A stretch of DNA of 64,000 bases. Origin: Methanoculleus sp. GTDB taxonomy: Archaea > Halobacteriota > Methanomicrobia > Methanomicrobiales > Methanoculleaceae. Made by a program: the position numbers and the translations under genes. The notes beneath the pieces were generated by a model. It was given only the letters and a program-made list of their open reading frames with translations. It did not search any database and was not told where the DNA came from. The stretch is from NCBI GenBank assembly GCA_018433835.1, contig JAHDQM010000024.1, positions 1 to 64,000 of the forward strand. Reading direction: 5' to 3'. Positions 45,448 through 54,286 of the stretch are shown here, in pieces. Position 1 is the stretch's first letter. Each line of letters begins with the position of its first letter.

Positions 45448-45448
45448 A
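43834..45448 (+). pseudogene. IS1634-family DDE transposase, frameshifted by a 7-bp duplication
   Basis: The N-terminal 65 codons from GTG 43834 (YRSVSYWDKEKKQSRARRTL) and the main 472-codon part are in different frames. At 44023-44036 GTGACCC is duplicated exactly, and removing one copy joins them as PVTRDRPATAQ. The DDE residues appear in AYDTTTLSSYS, LVMDRGCYSEDN and the YRNKDVVEKAFGNLKERL signature, all intact. The element is therefore probably recently inactivated, unless programmed frameshifting occurs. Confidence 0.82.
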
Positions 45449-45516
45449 GTGGACGGGAATATAGGGCTCATTCAATGTCAGGATTATAATCGAAATCATG
45501 GCTTCACTTCACATCA

Positions 45517-46347
45517 TTAACGAAGACAAAATACCCCTGCTTTATGCGCCTCACTCTTCATTTTCGCAACAATGTCCTGTTTGCTACTGTACAGGGGATA
45601 CAAAATCAGTAATGCAATGATTGCAAGATAAAGGTACCATCCGATCCTGAAATAAGAGGCTGTAAATTCCAAGACGATGAGAGAGACAAGCACCGCCAGC
45701 GCGAGAAGCAGCCAACCTCTCCTTTGTCCGATTCTTACAACCGTGGTGTACGAACCGATCAGATCTTCCTCATAGTCATGAATCTGATGAAGGATCAATG
45801 CCTCACAGCAGACGATAGAACAGAGCAATGCAATTGCCACTGGTAATTGCAGTGACAGGAAGTCTGTTCCTCCCGCCAGTGTGAACCCGGCCAAAAATGG
45901 AAAACCGCCAAACATCACGCCATGAATGATAATATCGATGAAATACCGGTCCTTGAGTCGTACGGGTTTCGCCGAATAAAGGGTGAGAGCGAGGATACAG
46001 AGAAGAGTAAGGAAAAATCCAAAAGAATTCATCGTTGCCGATACAAGGGCAGGTACCATAACAAGCACTGCTGAAAGCAGGAGTGTGCCTCGTTTAGTAA
46101 TTCGGTTGCTTGCGAGAGGGTTTGTATCAAAGCCGGCCTTTCTTGTATGCTTTCTATCAATTTCGATATCGAAGTAATTGTTAATGACAAAACCATATGC
46201 GATTACACAGAAAAAAATTGCAGATACCATTATCAGGTCCGTGGAAATCCCGCAATATAAAAACGCCCCGGCAACTGGAAAAAGCGTGTAAAATTTAATC
46301 CAGTCTGGTATTCTCATCATTTTCAGATAAACAGTTATTTGCTCCAT
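45517..46347 (-). CDS. UbiA-family prenyltransferase
   Basis: 276-aa membrane protein with eight to nine helices. The first Asp-rich motif is NNYFDIEIDRKHTR (about 58-71) and the second is DYEEDLIGSYTT (about 196-207), the diphosphate/Mg sites of UbiA enzymes. It transfers a prenyl chain to an aromatic or sugar-phosphate acceptor that cannot be told from sequence. The gene is AT-rich compared with the window and divergent from a TetR regulator. Start 46347 follows GGGATC. Confidence 0.85.
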   Translation of the reverse strand: MEQITVYLKMMRIPDWIKFYTLFPVAGAFLYCGISTDLIMVSAIFFCVIAYGFVINNYFDIEIDRKHTRKAGFDTNPLASNRITKRGTLLLSAVLVMVPALVSATMNSFGFFLTLLCILALTLYSAKPVRLKDRYFIDIIIHGVMFGGFPFLAGFTLAGGTDFLSLQLPVAIALLCSIVCCEALILHQIHDYEEDLIGSYTTVVRIGQRRGWLLLALAVLVSLIVLEFTASYFRIGWYLYLAIIALLILYPLYSSKQDIVAKMKSEAHKAGVFCLR

Positions 46348-46565
46348 GATTTTTGATCCCTTCCCCGTATCGGTTCTGTTTCGGGTCTGACCTAATTTTA
46401 CAGGATTTCGTCTCCCTGCTTCCGGTATTTCCGAATTCTTGGGGTGTGGGGGACGCCTCAATACTTAATCTTAATTTAAAATTATTTAATTTTTATTAAA
46501 TACTCTTTAACAAATATTTAATAACGGGCCGCCAAACATGAATATTGCAGATAATCTGACAGGTG
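46348..46565. promoter_or_regulatory. Divergent AT-rich control region between UbiA and TetR genes
   Basis: Bases 46455-46530 are almost entirely A/T (TTAAT/ATTTAA repeats) and must carry the rightward promoter of the TetR gene and possibly the leftward UbiA promoter. TetR-family repressors often bind such shared regions. No clear palindrome was identified. Confidence 0.4.
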
Positions 46566-47174
46566 ATGAGAATACCCCGAATCAAAACGAAACATCGTGA
46601 GGAGGCACGGAATCAGATTGTTGCTGCCGCTCTTGCGATCGCAGCAAAGAACGGGTGGGATGCGGTAACACTTGATGCCATCGCCCAGCATGTCGGTGTC
46701 ACCAAACCCGCGCTCTACAGTTATTTCGAAAACCGCGATGAGCTGTTGCACGAGGTGGTCCTCGAAGTGATCCTGAATATGCGCAACGAGATCGAGACGA
46801 TTGTGACAAAGGACGACGATATCCGCTTCATTATCCAGAAACTTGCATGGCTCCTCTTCGAACAGCAGAAAACCTATGCCAGCATCTTTTTCCTGCTTCC
46901 CACACGGCCACCTCAGGCTCCGGAATACCGTGAGGAATTCATCCAGATCTTTGACAGTAGCAGGATTCTTATCCGCGACTGCCTTGTGCGAGTAAAGGGT
47001 GAAGGACAGTTAACTCCTGGCGTTGATCCCGATAAGGCCACTTCCATCGTCATCGCGATGAGCATGGGCCTGCTCATCAGTTCGGATTTCCTGGAGATGG
47101 ATGCTGGTGAAGCTAAGACTATCTGGATCGAGGCCGTTGAGAGGACCCTGTTGCTTGAGCCGGGTGCAGAATAG
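46566..47174 (+). CDS. TetR/AcrR-family transcriptional regulator
   Basis: 202-aa protein. The N-terminal helix-turn-helix is REEARNQIVAAALAIAAKNG, then VTLDAIAQHVGVTKPALYSYFENRDEL, the TetR signature. The C-terminal ligand-binding domain is all-helical. It is divergent from the UbiA gene and may control it. Start is ATG 46566 (a GTG lies directly before). The first 15 residues are basic. Confidence 0.9.
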   Translation: MRIPRIKTKHREEARNQIVAAALAIAAKNGWDAVTLDAIAQHVGVTKPALYSYFENRDELLHEVVLEVILNMRNEIETIVTKDDDIRFIIQKLAWLLFEQQKTYASIFFLLPTRPPQAPEYREEFIQIFDSSRILIRDCLVRVKGEGQLTPGVDPDKATSIVIAMSMGLLISSDFLEMDAGEAKTIWIEAVERTLLLEPGAE

Positions 47175-47263
47175 AATATACTATTTAAGGGAAAAATCTC
47201 CGTTGAATCTGCTACCCCTGAACTCTCATGAGTATCAAGAGAGAATTCTGAAGAATCGCAGAG

Positions 47264-47633
47264 GTTGTCCCAAAACACCTCTGCCGGGAGGAGGACGCCC
47301 ATTCGCACCTTTCGGTGCTCATGCGCCCGCCGTTCCGCCGGATGCACCTCCCGATCCCTCCTCGAAGACCTTTGGTCTTCTCAAACTCCCTGCCGTACCG
47401 GCAGTCGTTCCCCGCGTGGCGATATGCGAGGGTTCGTAGAGCGATGTTCCGAAGGAACAGAGTTCGAGAAACCCATGGGGTTTCGAGAACCGGAGCAGGA
47501 GCACCGAAGGTGCGACTCCCTGTGGGACGCTGTATCAGCGATCCGGCAGCAAATATTGCTCAGTTTCAAGAACACGTGAATAAGGTGCTCTAGACCATGT
47601 TGCGTTTCAGTCGCCTGACCCTTTTGGGACGAC
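47264..47633. mobile_element. Small non-coding element B with GTCGTCCCAAAA inverted ends
   Basis: GTTGTCCCAAAA at 47264-47275 and TTTTGGGACGAC at 47622-47633 are inverted copies differing at one base, enclosing about 345 bp of hairpin-mosaic sequence (GCACCTTTCGGTGC at 47305-47318, GCACCGAAGGTGC at 47501-47513, and paired TTCGAGAAACC/GGTTTCGAGAA). The left end continues CACCTCTGCCGGGAGG as in element A. No open frame with coding character. Confidence 0.58.
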
Positions 47634-47696
47634 TTCTAGGTTCAGGTAACCTGAGCAACATCTTCTCAAGGAGCCAGTCTTTCCCCTCGATCGTGT

Positions 47697-47804
47697 TGGC
47701 GGCTCACCTATCCTCTGCGTGATTCCCAGCCTTTCTGCGACCACTCTGGCTGTCAGTCGGGGTTCGGCCTTCAGGAGTGCGAGGATTTTCTCCGAACTTT
47801 TCTC
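47697..47804 (-). pseudogene. Winged-helix fragment
   Basis: Leftward frame reads EKSSEKILALLKAEPRLTAR, then VVAERLGITQRIGEPP, the first two helices of the RecG-like/AlbA-type C-terminal winged helix found in archaeal DNA-binding proteins. Nothing upstream or downstream completes the protein. It lies between element B and the truncated RidA gene. Confidence 0.45.
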
Positions 47805-47868
47805 CTCCTTTCAGCGAACAGTGACGGTGAAGAGGCAGCCGTCCCGGCCCACCGGCAACCTCTCCGGT

Positions 47869-48114
47869 ACCGTCACCGGAGAGACGACTCAGGCAATGGA
47901 GAACTTGCGGGCTGTTCTTTCCGAAGCAGGTCTCGACTTTTCGGACGTCGTCCAGACCTGGATCTTCCTCACAGAGCTCACGGACTTCGATACGGCCAAC
48001 GCCGTCTACGCCGAGTACTTCAACGAGCCGTACCCCGCACGGGCGATGGTGCAGGTCGCCGGCCTCCCGAAGGGGGCAAGGGTCGAGATCGAGATGGTCG
48101 CAAAGGTGCGGTGA
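47869..48114 (+). pseudogene. RidA/YjgF-family protein, 5'-truncated
   Basis: Codons from 47869 read TVTGETTQAMENLRAVLSEA, then DVVQTWIFLTELTDFDTANA, YFNEPYPARAMVQVAGLPKG and VEIEMVAKV, the C-terminal two thirds of RidA, an enamine/imine deaminase. The N-terminal about 40 residues are missing and replaced by unrelated sequence. The Arg of the active site (PARAMVQV) is still present. A longer frame from 47719 is continuous but its first 50 codons do not look like RidA. Confidence 0.75.
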
Positions 48115-48372
48115 TCCGGCCGGTGGGTTCACCGGACCACGGTTCAGAAACCATTAATAGGGGTGGATATTCCTACAGCGCCCAAGCTGCGACATCCGGA
48201 CGACACGGTGCATCTTCGCGGCATTCATCGAGCACGCAGACCGACGACAGCGAACACCCTGCAGGACCGGCGTGAACGGGAGACACGCGGTCATTCACAT
48301 GCGAGAGCACCCGGACGAAAGCGGTCACAGCCGTCGCAGTGGACCGCCCGAAAGGGTGAAAAGGTGGTGACA

Positions 48373-48813
48373 ATGTCGATAGAGGAGAATAAGGCACTTG
48401 TACGCAGGTTTTACGAGCAGGTCTATAAAACCCATGATCTGGACATGGGTGTATCGATGCTCGCCCGTGCCTACGTGATGCACGATCCGATGAACAAATT
48501 CAGCGGAGGATCGGAGGGCTGGAGACGGATCAATGCGGCTTACTGGAAGGCATTCCCCGACCAGATTCTCACCGTCAGGGGCCAGGTCGCCGAAGGTGAT
48601 CTGGTGACGACCTGCTGGACATCGAGTGGAACAGATTCGGGAACCGGGCTCTGGGGCCGGCCGCCGACCGGGCGGAAATATTCGATCCAGGGAATATCGG
48701 TATCCCGGGTCGCCGACGGCAAAATCGCAGAGGAATGGATTATCTGGGAGTCCGCCGGCCTGATGCAGCAGCTCGGCATCGAACGGATACCGGGAATTCC
48801 GATTCCGGCATGA
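48373..48813 (+). CDS. SnoaL-like ester cyclase family protein
   Basis: 146-aa NTF2-fold protein: NKALVRRFYEQVYKTHDLDM, AYVMHDPMNKFSGG, NAAYWKAFPDQILTVRGQVAEGDLVTTCW (two stretches) and SVSRVADGKIAEEWIIWESAGLMQQLG, the ending typical of SnoaL-like predicted ester cyclases. The start is ATG 48373 after AAGGTGGTGA. Catalytic function in archaea is unknown. Confidence 0.82.
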   Translation: MSIEENKALVRRFYEQVYKTHDLDMGVSMLARAYVMHDPMNKFSGGSEGWRRINAAYWKAFPDQILTVRGQVAEGDLVTTCWTSSGTDSGTGLWGRPPTGRKYSIQGISVSRVADGKIAEEWIIWESAGLMQQLGIERIPGIPIPA

Positions 48814-49009
48814 CCTGATCGTCGGCTGTGGATCGGAGCTCTGCCTCGATACGCAGGCGGTGGGCTTCCTCGCCGGGGGTGGTGAAGACACCGTCACTTC
48901 TTTTGGTCGTGCGGCCAGGCGAGCTTACTCGCTCATGCTCGCATTGCCGGCGGTCTTATTGATAAACACCTATCAACCTCTCCGTCGATATTCGCTATGG
49001 AGAGATTCG

Positions 49010-50047
49010 ATGCCCGCAATACGAATAAGCGAAGGAAACGAGCTGGATCAGCAACCGGAACCCTTCAGGAACGAGTATGAACTGCAGGAGATACTTGCCG
49101 AGCATCCGGTGCTCCTTGTTGACCGGGGCGATTCCGCACTCGTTACGATCAGCCGGGAGTTTCCGTTTGAAGGCGAATTCGCCGATATCTTTCTCATCGA
49201 TAGCAACGGGTTGCCGGTTATCGTCGAGGTGAAACTGGCCCGCAACGAGGAGTCGCGGCGCGAAGTAATCGGTCAATTATGCGACTACCTCTCTGCAATG
49301 CGTAACCTTACGCCCGACGAAGTGAACGCAAGGTCTGCAGGCCTTCTCGAAGAAAATCTTCAATTGATGGCCGGTGCCGAGGGAGAAGAGAACCTCCGGG
49401 ACCGGCTCGCTCTGGTGAAGAGCAACGTTGCCTCGTACCTGAGAGCCGGACAGATCCGGGGTATTATCGTCATCGACGCTGCCCCGGACGACCTTATCAG
49501 GGAGTTCAGCTACCTCAACGAGCACAGCGATCTCGACCTCCGGTTGCTGGTGGTTGAGCGCTACCGGCTTAGCAGGCATGAGTATTTCTATCATTCTCGC
49601 TTCCTGGTATCGAGAGAGGCGGGTCCGGAGATAAAGAGACAGAGATTTCGGCTCCGATTGATAGTCGAGAAGTTCTCGAAGATGAAGCCGCCCATATTCT
49701 CAATACACGCGACCGGGGAGGAGAACGTCCGCGTATACCGCGAAGGGTGGCCGACAGCGGTGTACTACGAGTTCAGCGACTGGAAGGATTCAATCAGTAT
49801 CGAGGTGCAGGTCAAACACAAAGAGTACCCGAAGGTTGCGGACTTCCTGCCCAAACTCCGTGATCACCTCCCCACGGTCATCCCGAACACGCAACGGATC
49901 GAGCTGGTTACCAACTCGTTCGGATGGACGAGGCTTCAGCTCTTCTTCGGGGAAGAGATTGACCCTTACCGGATTGCACAATCGATGATGCGCCTTTGCA
50001 AGACCGAGAAAGACATTTCCACCCTGCTGCAGGGAGAGAATGGATAG
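49010..50047 (+). CDS. NucS-like (DUF91) PD-(D/E)XK nuclease
   Basis: 345-aa protein. The nuclease core is FPFEGEFADIFLIDS...PVIVEVKLARNEESRREVIGQL, giving the Glu/Asp...E-x-K motif (about residues 47-75) of DUF91/NucS and related stand-alone endonucleases. The C-terminal two thirds (RQRFRLRLIVEKFSKMKPPI, then KVADFLPKLRDHLP) form an unrecognised domain. The start is ATG 49010 with GGAGAG, whereas the longer frame to 48860 has no coding character. It might act in DNA repair or defence. Confidence 0.72.
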   Translation: MPAIRISEGNELDQQPEPFRNEYELQEILAEHPVLLVDRGDSALVTISREFPFEGEFADIFLIDSNGLPVIVEVKLARNEESRREVIGQLCDYLSAMRNLTPDEVNARSAGLLEENLQLMAGAEGEENLRDRLALVKSNVASYLRAGQIRGIIVIDAAPDDLIREFSYLNEHSDLDLRLLVVERYRLSRHEYFYHSRFLVSREAGPEIKRQRFRLRLIVEKFSKMKPPIFSIHATGEENVRVYREGWPTAVYYEFSDWKDSISIEVQVKHKEYPKVADFLPKLRDHLPTVIPNTQRIELVTNSFGWTRLQLFFGEEIDPYRIAQSMMRLCKTEKDISTLLQGENG

Positions 50048-50236
50048 GGGCTGAGCGCCACCCGTCGACTCATCTCCCTTCCTCGTCCCCTCCTCGACCA
50101 ACGCCGGCGAACATCCTGTGGGCGTTCACATTCTTACACCGCGGGTACTGCCGGGGCCTGGGTGCCGTATCCGCCGGGTCGTTCTGTCCCCCCATCCAAC
50201 CCCTACCTGAATCACCCCCAAAACCGACTCTATCCT

Positions 50237-50683
50237 ATGAATCTCCCCAAAATCCCCTTCCTCGCCGTCCTGCTCATCCTCGCCGCGGTCTGTGCATCCG
50301 GCTGCATGGGCGAGGAATCGGTGGTATCCGACGAGGAGAAGGCGCAGGTGCTTGCATACGCCGAACCGATCGCCGACAACCTCCTCGCGGGCTTTAACGA
50401 AGGCAACTACACGGTGTACTCCCGCGACTTCGGCGAGGAGATGAAACAGGCCCTGGACGAGGCCGCGTTCGAGCAGAACCGCGAATTAATCACGTCCCGG
50501 ATCGGGCTCTATGAGTCCAGAAGAGATCCCGTCGTCACAGAGACCGGCGAGTACATCGCCGTGACCTACAAGGGGAAATTCGAGCGGGAGGACGGTGTGA
50601 ATATCCGGTTCGTCTTCCAAAAGGACGACGAATCGCACCGGCTCCACGGGCTCTGGTTCAACTCCCCGATGCTGCGCAGTTGA
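50237..50683 (+). CDS. DUF3887-type lipoprotein
   Basis: 148-aa lipoprotein. Signal peptide and lipobox end at about Cys23 (AAVCASGC), followed by a helix (EEKAQVLAYAEPIADNLLAG) and a beta domain (FNEGNYTVYSRDFGEEMKQAL, VTETGEYIAVTYKGKFERED, GLWFNSPML) as in DUF3887 proteins. It probably sits on the outer face of the membrane. Function unknown. It is separate from its neighbours. Confidence 0.8.
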   Translation: MNLPKIPFLAVLLILAAVCASGCMGEESVVSDEEKAQVLAYAEPIADNLLAGFNEGNYTVYSRDFGEEMKQALDEAAFEQNRELITSRIGLYESRRDPVVTETGEYIAVTYKGKFEREDGVNIRFVFQKDDESHRLHGLWFNSPMLRS

Positions 50684-50732
50684 GGCGCCTCACCGCTACG
50701 GAAAAGGGCCCTGGAGTACTGCTTCACACGTT

Positions 50733-50880
50733 GCCGGGCAACCGGTTGTCGATCCGGCTCGTCCTGCCGTTCCGCCAGTGTCCGGATGATGAAGAACCCG
50801 GGGCTTCACCCCTGCCAGTGGCCATGCCCCGTTCGAACCGGGTGAAGAGTTTTCGTTTCACCCCCTCCGGCACACCCATT
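50733..50880 (-). pseudogene. Relic of a sensor-kinase C terminus
   Basis: This stretch aligns with 51017-51170, the 3' end of the adjacent large kinase (shared GTGTCCGGA.GATGAAGA, GTGGCCATGCCCCG.TCGAACCGG and CC.TCCGGCAC.CCC). It is degraded and frameshifted. In the leftward frame it includes LFTRFERGMATG, like LFIRFERGMATG of the intact kinase. It is the remains of a partial duplication or an old tandem kinase gene. Confidence 0.65.
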
Positions 50881-50958
50881 CCTTATCCCTGATGAACTAC
50901 CTTGGCGTAAAGATGGCACACGCACCCGCGCTGAACTGCTTCATGTGGCGGTAAAGCG

Positions 50959-53946
50959 TTACACCGCCTTCTTCAGCGTGAACCGGAATGCCGCCCCTTC
51001 GTCGGAGTGCCCGGGTACCCGGTCGTCGACCCGGGCCTCCCCGCCGTATCGTTCGACGAGTGTCCGGACGATGAAGAGGCCGAGCCCCTGGCCGCTTCCT
51101 GTGGCCATGCCCCGCTCGAACCGGATGAAAAGTCTTCCTTTCACCTCGTCCGGCACGCCCGGGCCGGTATCCTCGACCGAGACCAGCACCCTGCCGTCCA
51201 GTTCCTCGACCCGGACGGTGATCTCAACGTCCGGGCCACCGAACTTGACGGCATTGCTGATGAGATTGGTGAAGATTGTCGGGAGGAGGCTGTCTGCCAG
51301 CACCTCGATATGGGCATCCCGGTACCGGATCGATGCATCGGGGAAACTTGCGATCTCGTTCCGGATGACCGCATCGAGGTCCACCGGGGCCAGGTTGTCG
51401 ACCTCCTCCGCGGCCTGCCGGATAGTGGCGACGTTTTTGAGGATCTCGCTGCTTCGCTCGATACTCGCGTGCAGTTTCTCTGCATACACCTTCAGGTCCC
51501 CTTCCGCCAGGTCCATCAGGAGGTCGACGTACATGCTCGAGACGTTGTTCGCATTCCGGATGTCGTGAGTCATGATGTCGAGGTACATGTTCGCCTCGTC
51601 CCGTGCCGCCTCGACCTCCCGGCTCACCCCGATGAGGTCATCGGTGCGGCGCTGAAGGGCTTCCTCAGCCCGCTTGCGGTCAGTGATGTCGCGGGCGTTC
51701 ACCAGGAACCCGCGGACGGCCGGCTCTCCCAGGAGGTTGGTGCCGATGACGTCAAGATACAGCCAGTATCCCGAGGCATGCCGGACCCTGACTTCGAGGG
51801 TGATCCGCTCTTTCGGATGGGCGGTAGCAGTGCGGAGGGCGTCCAGCACGAGTGCCAGATCGTCCGGATGCGTCAGTTCGAGGACGTTTCTCCCGATGAG
51901 GTCATCGGGCGCATACCCTCCGACTGTCTTCACCGACGGGCTCGCATACCGGATGCGTCCTTCCGGATCGAGGACGACGACGATGTCCGAGGCGTTCTCG
52001 GTGAGCAGCCGGAACCGCTTCTCGCTCTCCCGCAAGGCTTCCTGTGCCCGCTTGCGGTCGGCGATGTCCCGGGCGATGGAGAGGATTGCAGTTCTCCCCC
52101 TGTATGAGATGAGCTGTGCCGAGACCTCAATGGGAACACGCCCCCCCTCGTGGGTCACATGGGCGGTCTCAAAGACTGTGTGGCCTTTCTCTATAACCTC
52201 CCTGATTCGTTCGGGCACGAGAGCGGCGAACTCCGGCGTGACGATCTTCGTGAGGTCCATGGTCAGCAGTTCTTCCCGTGAGTAACCGAGGTGCTTCGTC
52301 GCCACCCTGTTCACATCGAGAAGCTTCCCGTCGAGATCGTGGATGAGGATGGCATCGCCTGCGCTGTCAAAGAGAGTCCGGTATTTCTTTTCGCTCTGTC
52401 GTATCGCCTCTTCTGCCCGATGCCGCTCCGTGATGTCCCGTAGCGAGATGAGGATTGCCGGAGCACCCTTAAAGACAATGGATTTCCCGATACTCTCGAC
52501 CCACCGCTCCTCCTGCGCCGCCGTGAGGATCTTATAGCGTGCAATATACGCGTCAATCCCTTTTGCCACCTCACCGAAGTCTTTGATGACATCGTCCTGT
52601 GACACAGGGGCAACGAACTCCATGACGTTTCTTCTCCCGATGAGTTCGTCGGGATTCTCGATCTCTATGAGCCGGCCTGCAGCATGGTTCGCGAAGAGGA
52701 TGTTTCCCTCCGGATCAAGGATGAGAGTCCCGTCAAGGGAGTGTTCAACAAGAGCCCGGAACTTCTCCTCGCTCTCGCGCAACGCCTCCTCCACACGCTT
52801 GCGCTCGGTGATATCGGTGAAGATGAGTGCACACCGATTTTTCCTGGGCATCGGACCGACATGGATGCCGTACCATCGGTTCCAGATCGGATTATATTCT
52901 TCGAACTGCTCCAGCCTTCCGGTGCTGAAGCCTGCACCGCAACGCTCAACCCAGATCCTCCCGATACCCGGTGCGACCTCGGTGACACGCCTGCCGATGA
53001 CCTGATCACGCCTCGAACCCGTGACGCTCTCATAGGCGGGGTCGACGTCGAGAATGGTGAAGTCGATAGGCTGTTCCTTATCACCGCAGACCGCCTCGAG
53101 GACCACAAATCCCGCTCCCATCGACTCGAGGATCTGCCGGTACTTCTCCTCGCTCTCCCGCAGTTCGTCTTCCGCCCGTTTCCGGTCGGTGATGTCATCG
53201 AAGAGAACGGCCACCCTGTTGCTGCCCGGCTCGCCGAACGGGAAGGCATAAACCTCGTACCACCGGTCTATGAGATATTTCACCGCCTGGACGAAGCGCC
53301 TGGATTCGCCGGTTCTGGCAACGGCGCCGAAGATCTCGAACCAGTGCTCTTCGTGGCCCGGGGCAAGTTCCCGCATCGTTTTTCCTGCTACGTCGGAGAG
53401 GCCAGTCAGCCTCTCGAACGCCCTATTCGTCTCCAGGAAGCGGTAATCGGCTGGTCTGCCGTCGGCATGAAAGATCATCTCGACGATGCAGAACCCTGAG
53501 TCGACGGAACCGAATACGGTCAGGTACTTCAGCAGCTCCTGTTCCGCACGCTTCAGGTCGGTAATATCCCGGAATCGGACGATTCGATTACCCTGGAGCG
53601 ATCCCTCCCGGATGCCGTTGCTGGAGATAAGAAACCGGCGTTCCCGATTGCCGGAGGTACGGATGGTGCAGGCGAGACCGGCGATGTCGTCCCGACTCGA
53701 GAGCAATGCCGCTATCCTCGCCGTGCTCTCTCCATCCGTGACGCGCGGCGTCAGGTACCGGCGCACGAAACGGTCGATATCGCTACTGCAGAAGGCGTTT
53801 TTGTCGATGCCGAGAAGACACTCGAGCGGGTGGTTGACCCAGGCCACCCGGTTGGTGCGATCGATGAGGAGCGCCCCCTCGCCGAGTGCGTCGAGTACAG
53901 CCAGCGCCGATAGCACTTCCGGTGGGAGCGGGCAGGGTGGGTTCAT
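50959..53946 (-). CDS. Large multi-PAS sensor histidine kinase
   Basis: 995-aa cytoplasmic kinase without membrane helices. About six PAS modules follow each other from residue 15 to about 760, with junctions such as RFRDITDLKRAEQELL, LFDDITDRKRAEDELR, IFTDITERKRVEEALR, SLRDITERHRAEEAIR, IARDIADRKRAQEALR and NARDITDRKRAEEALQ. The H-box is LDIMTHDIRNANNVSSMYV, and the HATPase has FTNLISNAVKFG, VEDTGPGVPD and GQGLGLFIVRTL. The last two hundred residues are closely related to the kinase at 16.6-18.4 kb. TATATAT near 53979 is the probable promoter. Confidence 0.92.
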   Translation of the reverse strand: MNPPCPLPPEVLSALAVLDALGEGALLIDRTNRVAWVNHPLECLLGIDKNAFCSSDIDRFVRRYLTPRVTDGESTARIAALLSSRDDIAGLACTIRTSGNRERRFLISSNGIREGSLQGNRIVRFRDITDLKRAEQELLKYLTVFGSVDSGFCIVEMIFHADGRPADYRFLETNRAFERLTGLSDVAGKTMRELAPGHEEHWFEIFGAVARTGESRRFVQAVKYLIDRWYEVYAFPFGEPGSNRVAVLFDDITDRKRAEDELRESEEKYRQILESMGAGFVVLEAVCGDKEQPIDFTILDVDPAYESVTGSRRDQVIGRRVTEVAPGIGRIWVERCGAGFSTGRLEQFEEYNPIWNRWYGIHVGPMPRKNRCALIFTDITERKRVEEALRESEEKFRALVEHSLDGTLILDPEGNILFANHAAGRLIEIENPDELIGRRNVMEFVAPVSQDDVIKDFGEVAKGIDAYIARYKILTAAQEERWVESIGKSIVFKGAPAILISLRDITERHRAEEAIRQSEKKYRTLFDSAGDAILIHDLDGKLLDVNRVATKHLGYSREELLTMDLTKIVTPEFAALVPERIREVIEKGHTVFETAHVTHEGGRVPIEVSAQLISYRGRTAILSIARDIADRKRAQEALRESEKRFRLLTENASDIVVVLDPEGRIRYASPSVKTVGGYAPDDLIGRNVLELTHPDDLALVLDALRTATAHPKERITLEVRVRHASGYWLYLDVIGTNLLGEPAVRGFLVNARDITDRKRAEEALQRRTDDLIGVSREVEAARDEANMYLDIMTHDIRNANNVSSMYVDLLMDLAEGDLKVYAEKLHASIERSSEILKNVATIRQAAEEVDNLAPVDLDAVIRNEIASFPDASIRYRDAHIEVLADSLLPTIFTNLISNAVKFGGPDVEITVRVEELDGRVLVSVEDTGPGVPDEVKGRLFIRFERGMATGSGQGLGLFIVRTLVERYGGEARVDDRVPGHSDEGAAFRFTLKKAV

Positions 53947-54286
53947 CGGGTGCCGACCATCCTCTGTGAGACCCGATATATATGGTGGTGCATAAATGTT
54001 TCAAAGGCCGGGCGAAGCGAGATCGGTGCCACCCATGCCGGGCTATTTTATCCCCACAGTGCTCCTGAGAGGAGATACGATCCTCAATTTGCTGATACAT
54101 CGGGTTTTATGCTCCCGTGAGGGGGACTGGGGTCTCCTCCCCTACCAGTCCGTATCGTCACCGGCATGGCGTCCACCCGGTGCTCCCGACACGTCCCGAT
54201 CCCGCGCGATCGTCAGCAGGTCGGGGACGACCCCCGGTACTTTTATAAGATCTCCCTCTCTGCCCGGTCAGAAGAAGGGGTAAGAT
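53947..54286. other. Divergent intergenic region
   Basis: About 340 bp. The leftward kinase promoter lies around 53975-53990 (CCATATATATCGGG on the reverse strand). The rightward dehydrogenase promoter is TTTTATAAGA at 54241-54250, with GAAGAAGGGG before the ATG. No gene or repeat is seen in the middle. Confidence 0.5.

Noticed and set aside
52684..53499. 271-codon rightward frame opposite the large kinase, and similar frames at 51007-52107 and 17034-18422
   Set aside because: All are antisense shadows of PAS kinases with no independent ribosome site, promoter or domain content.
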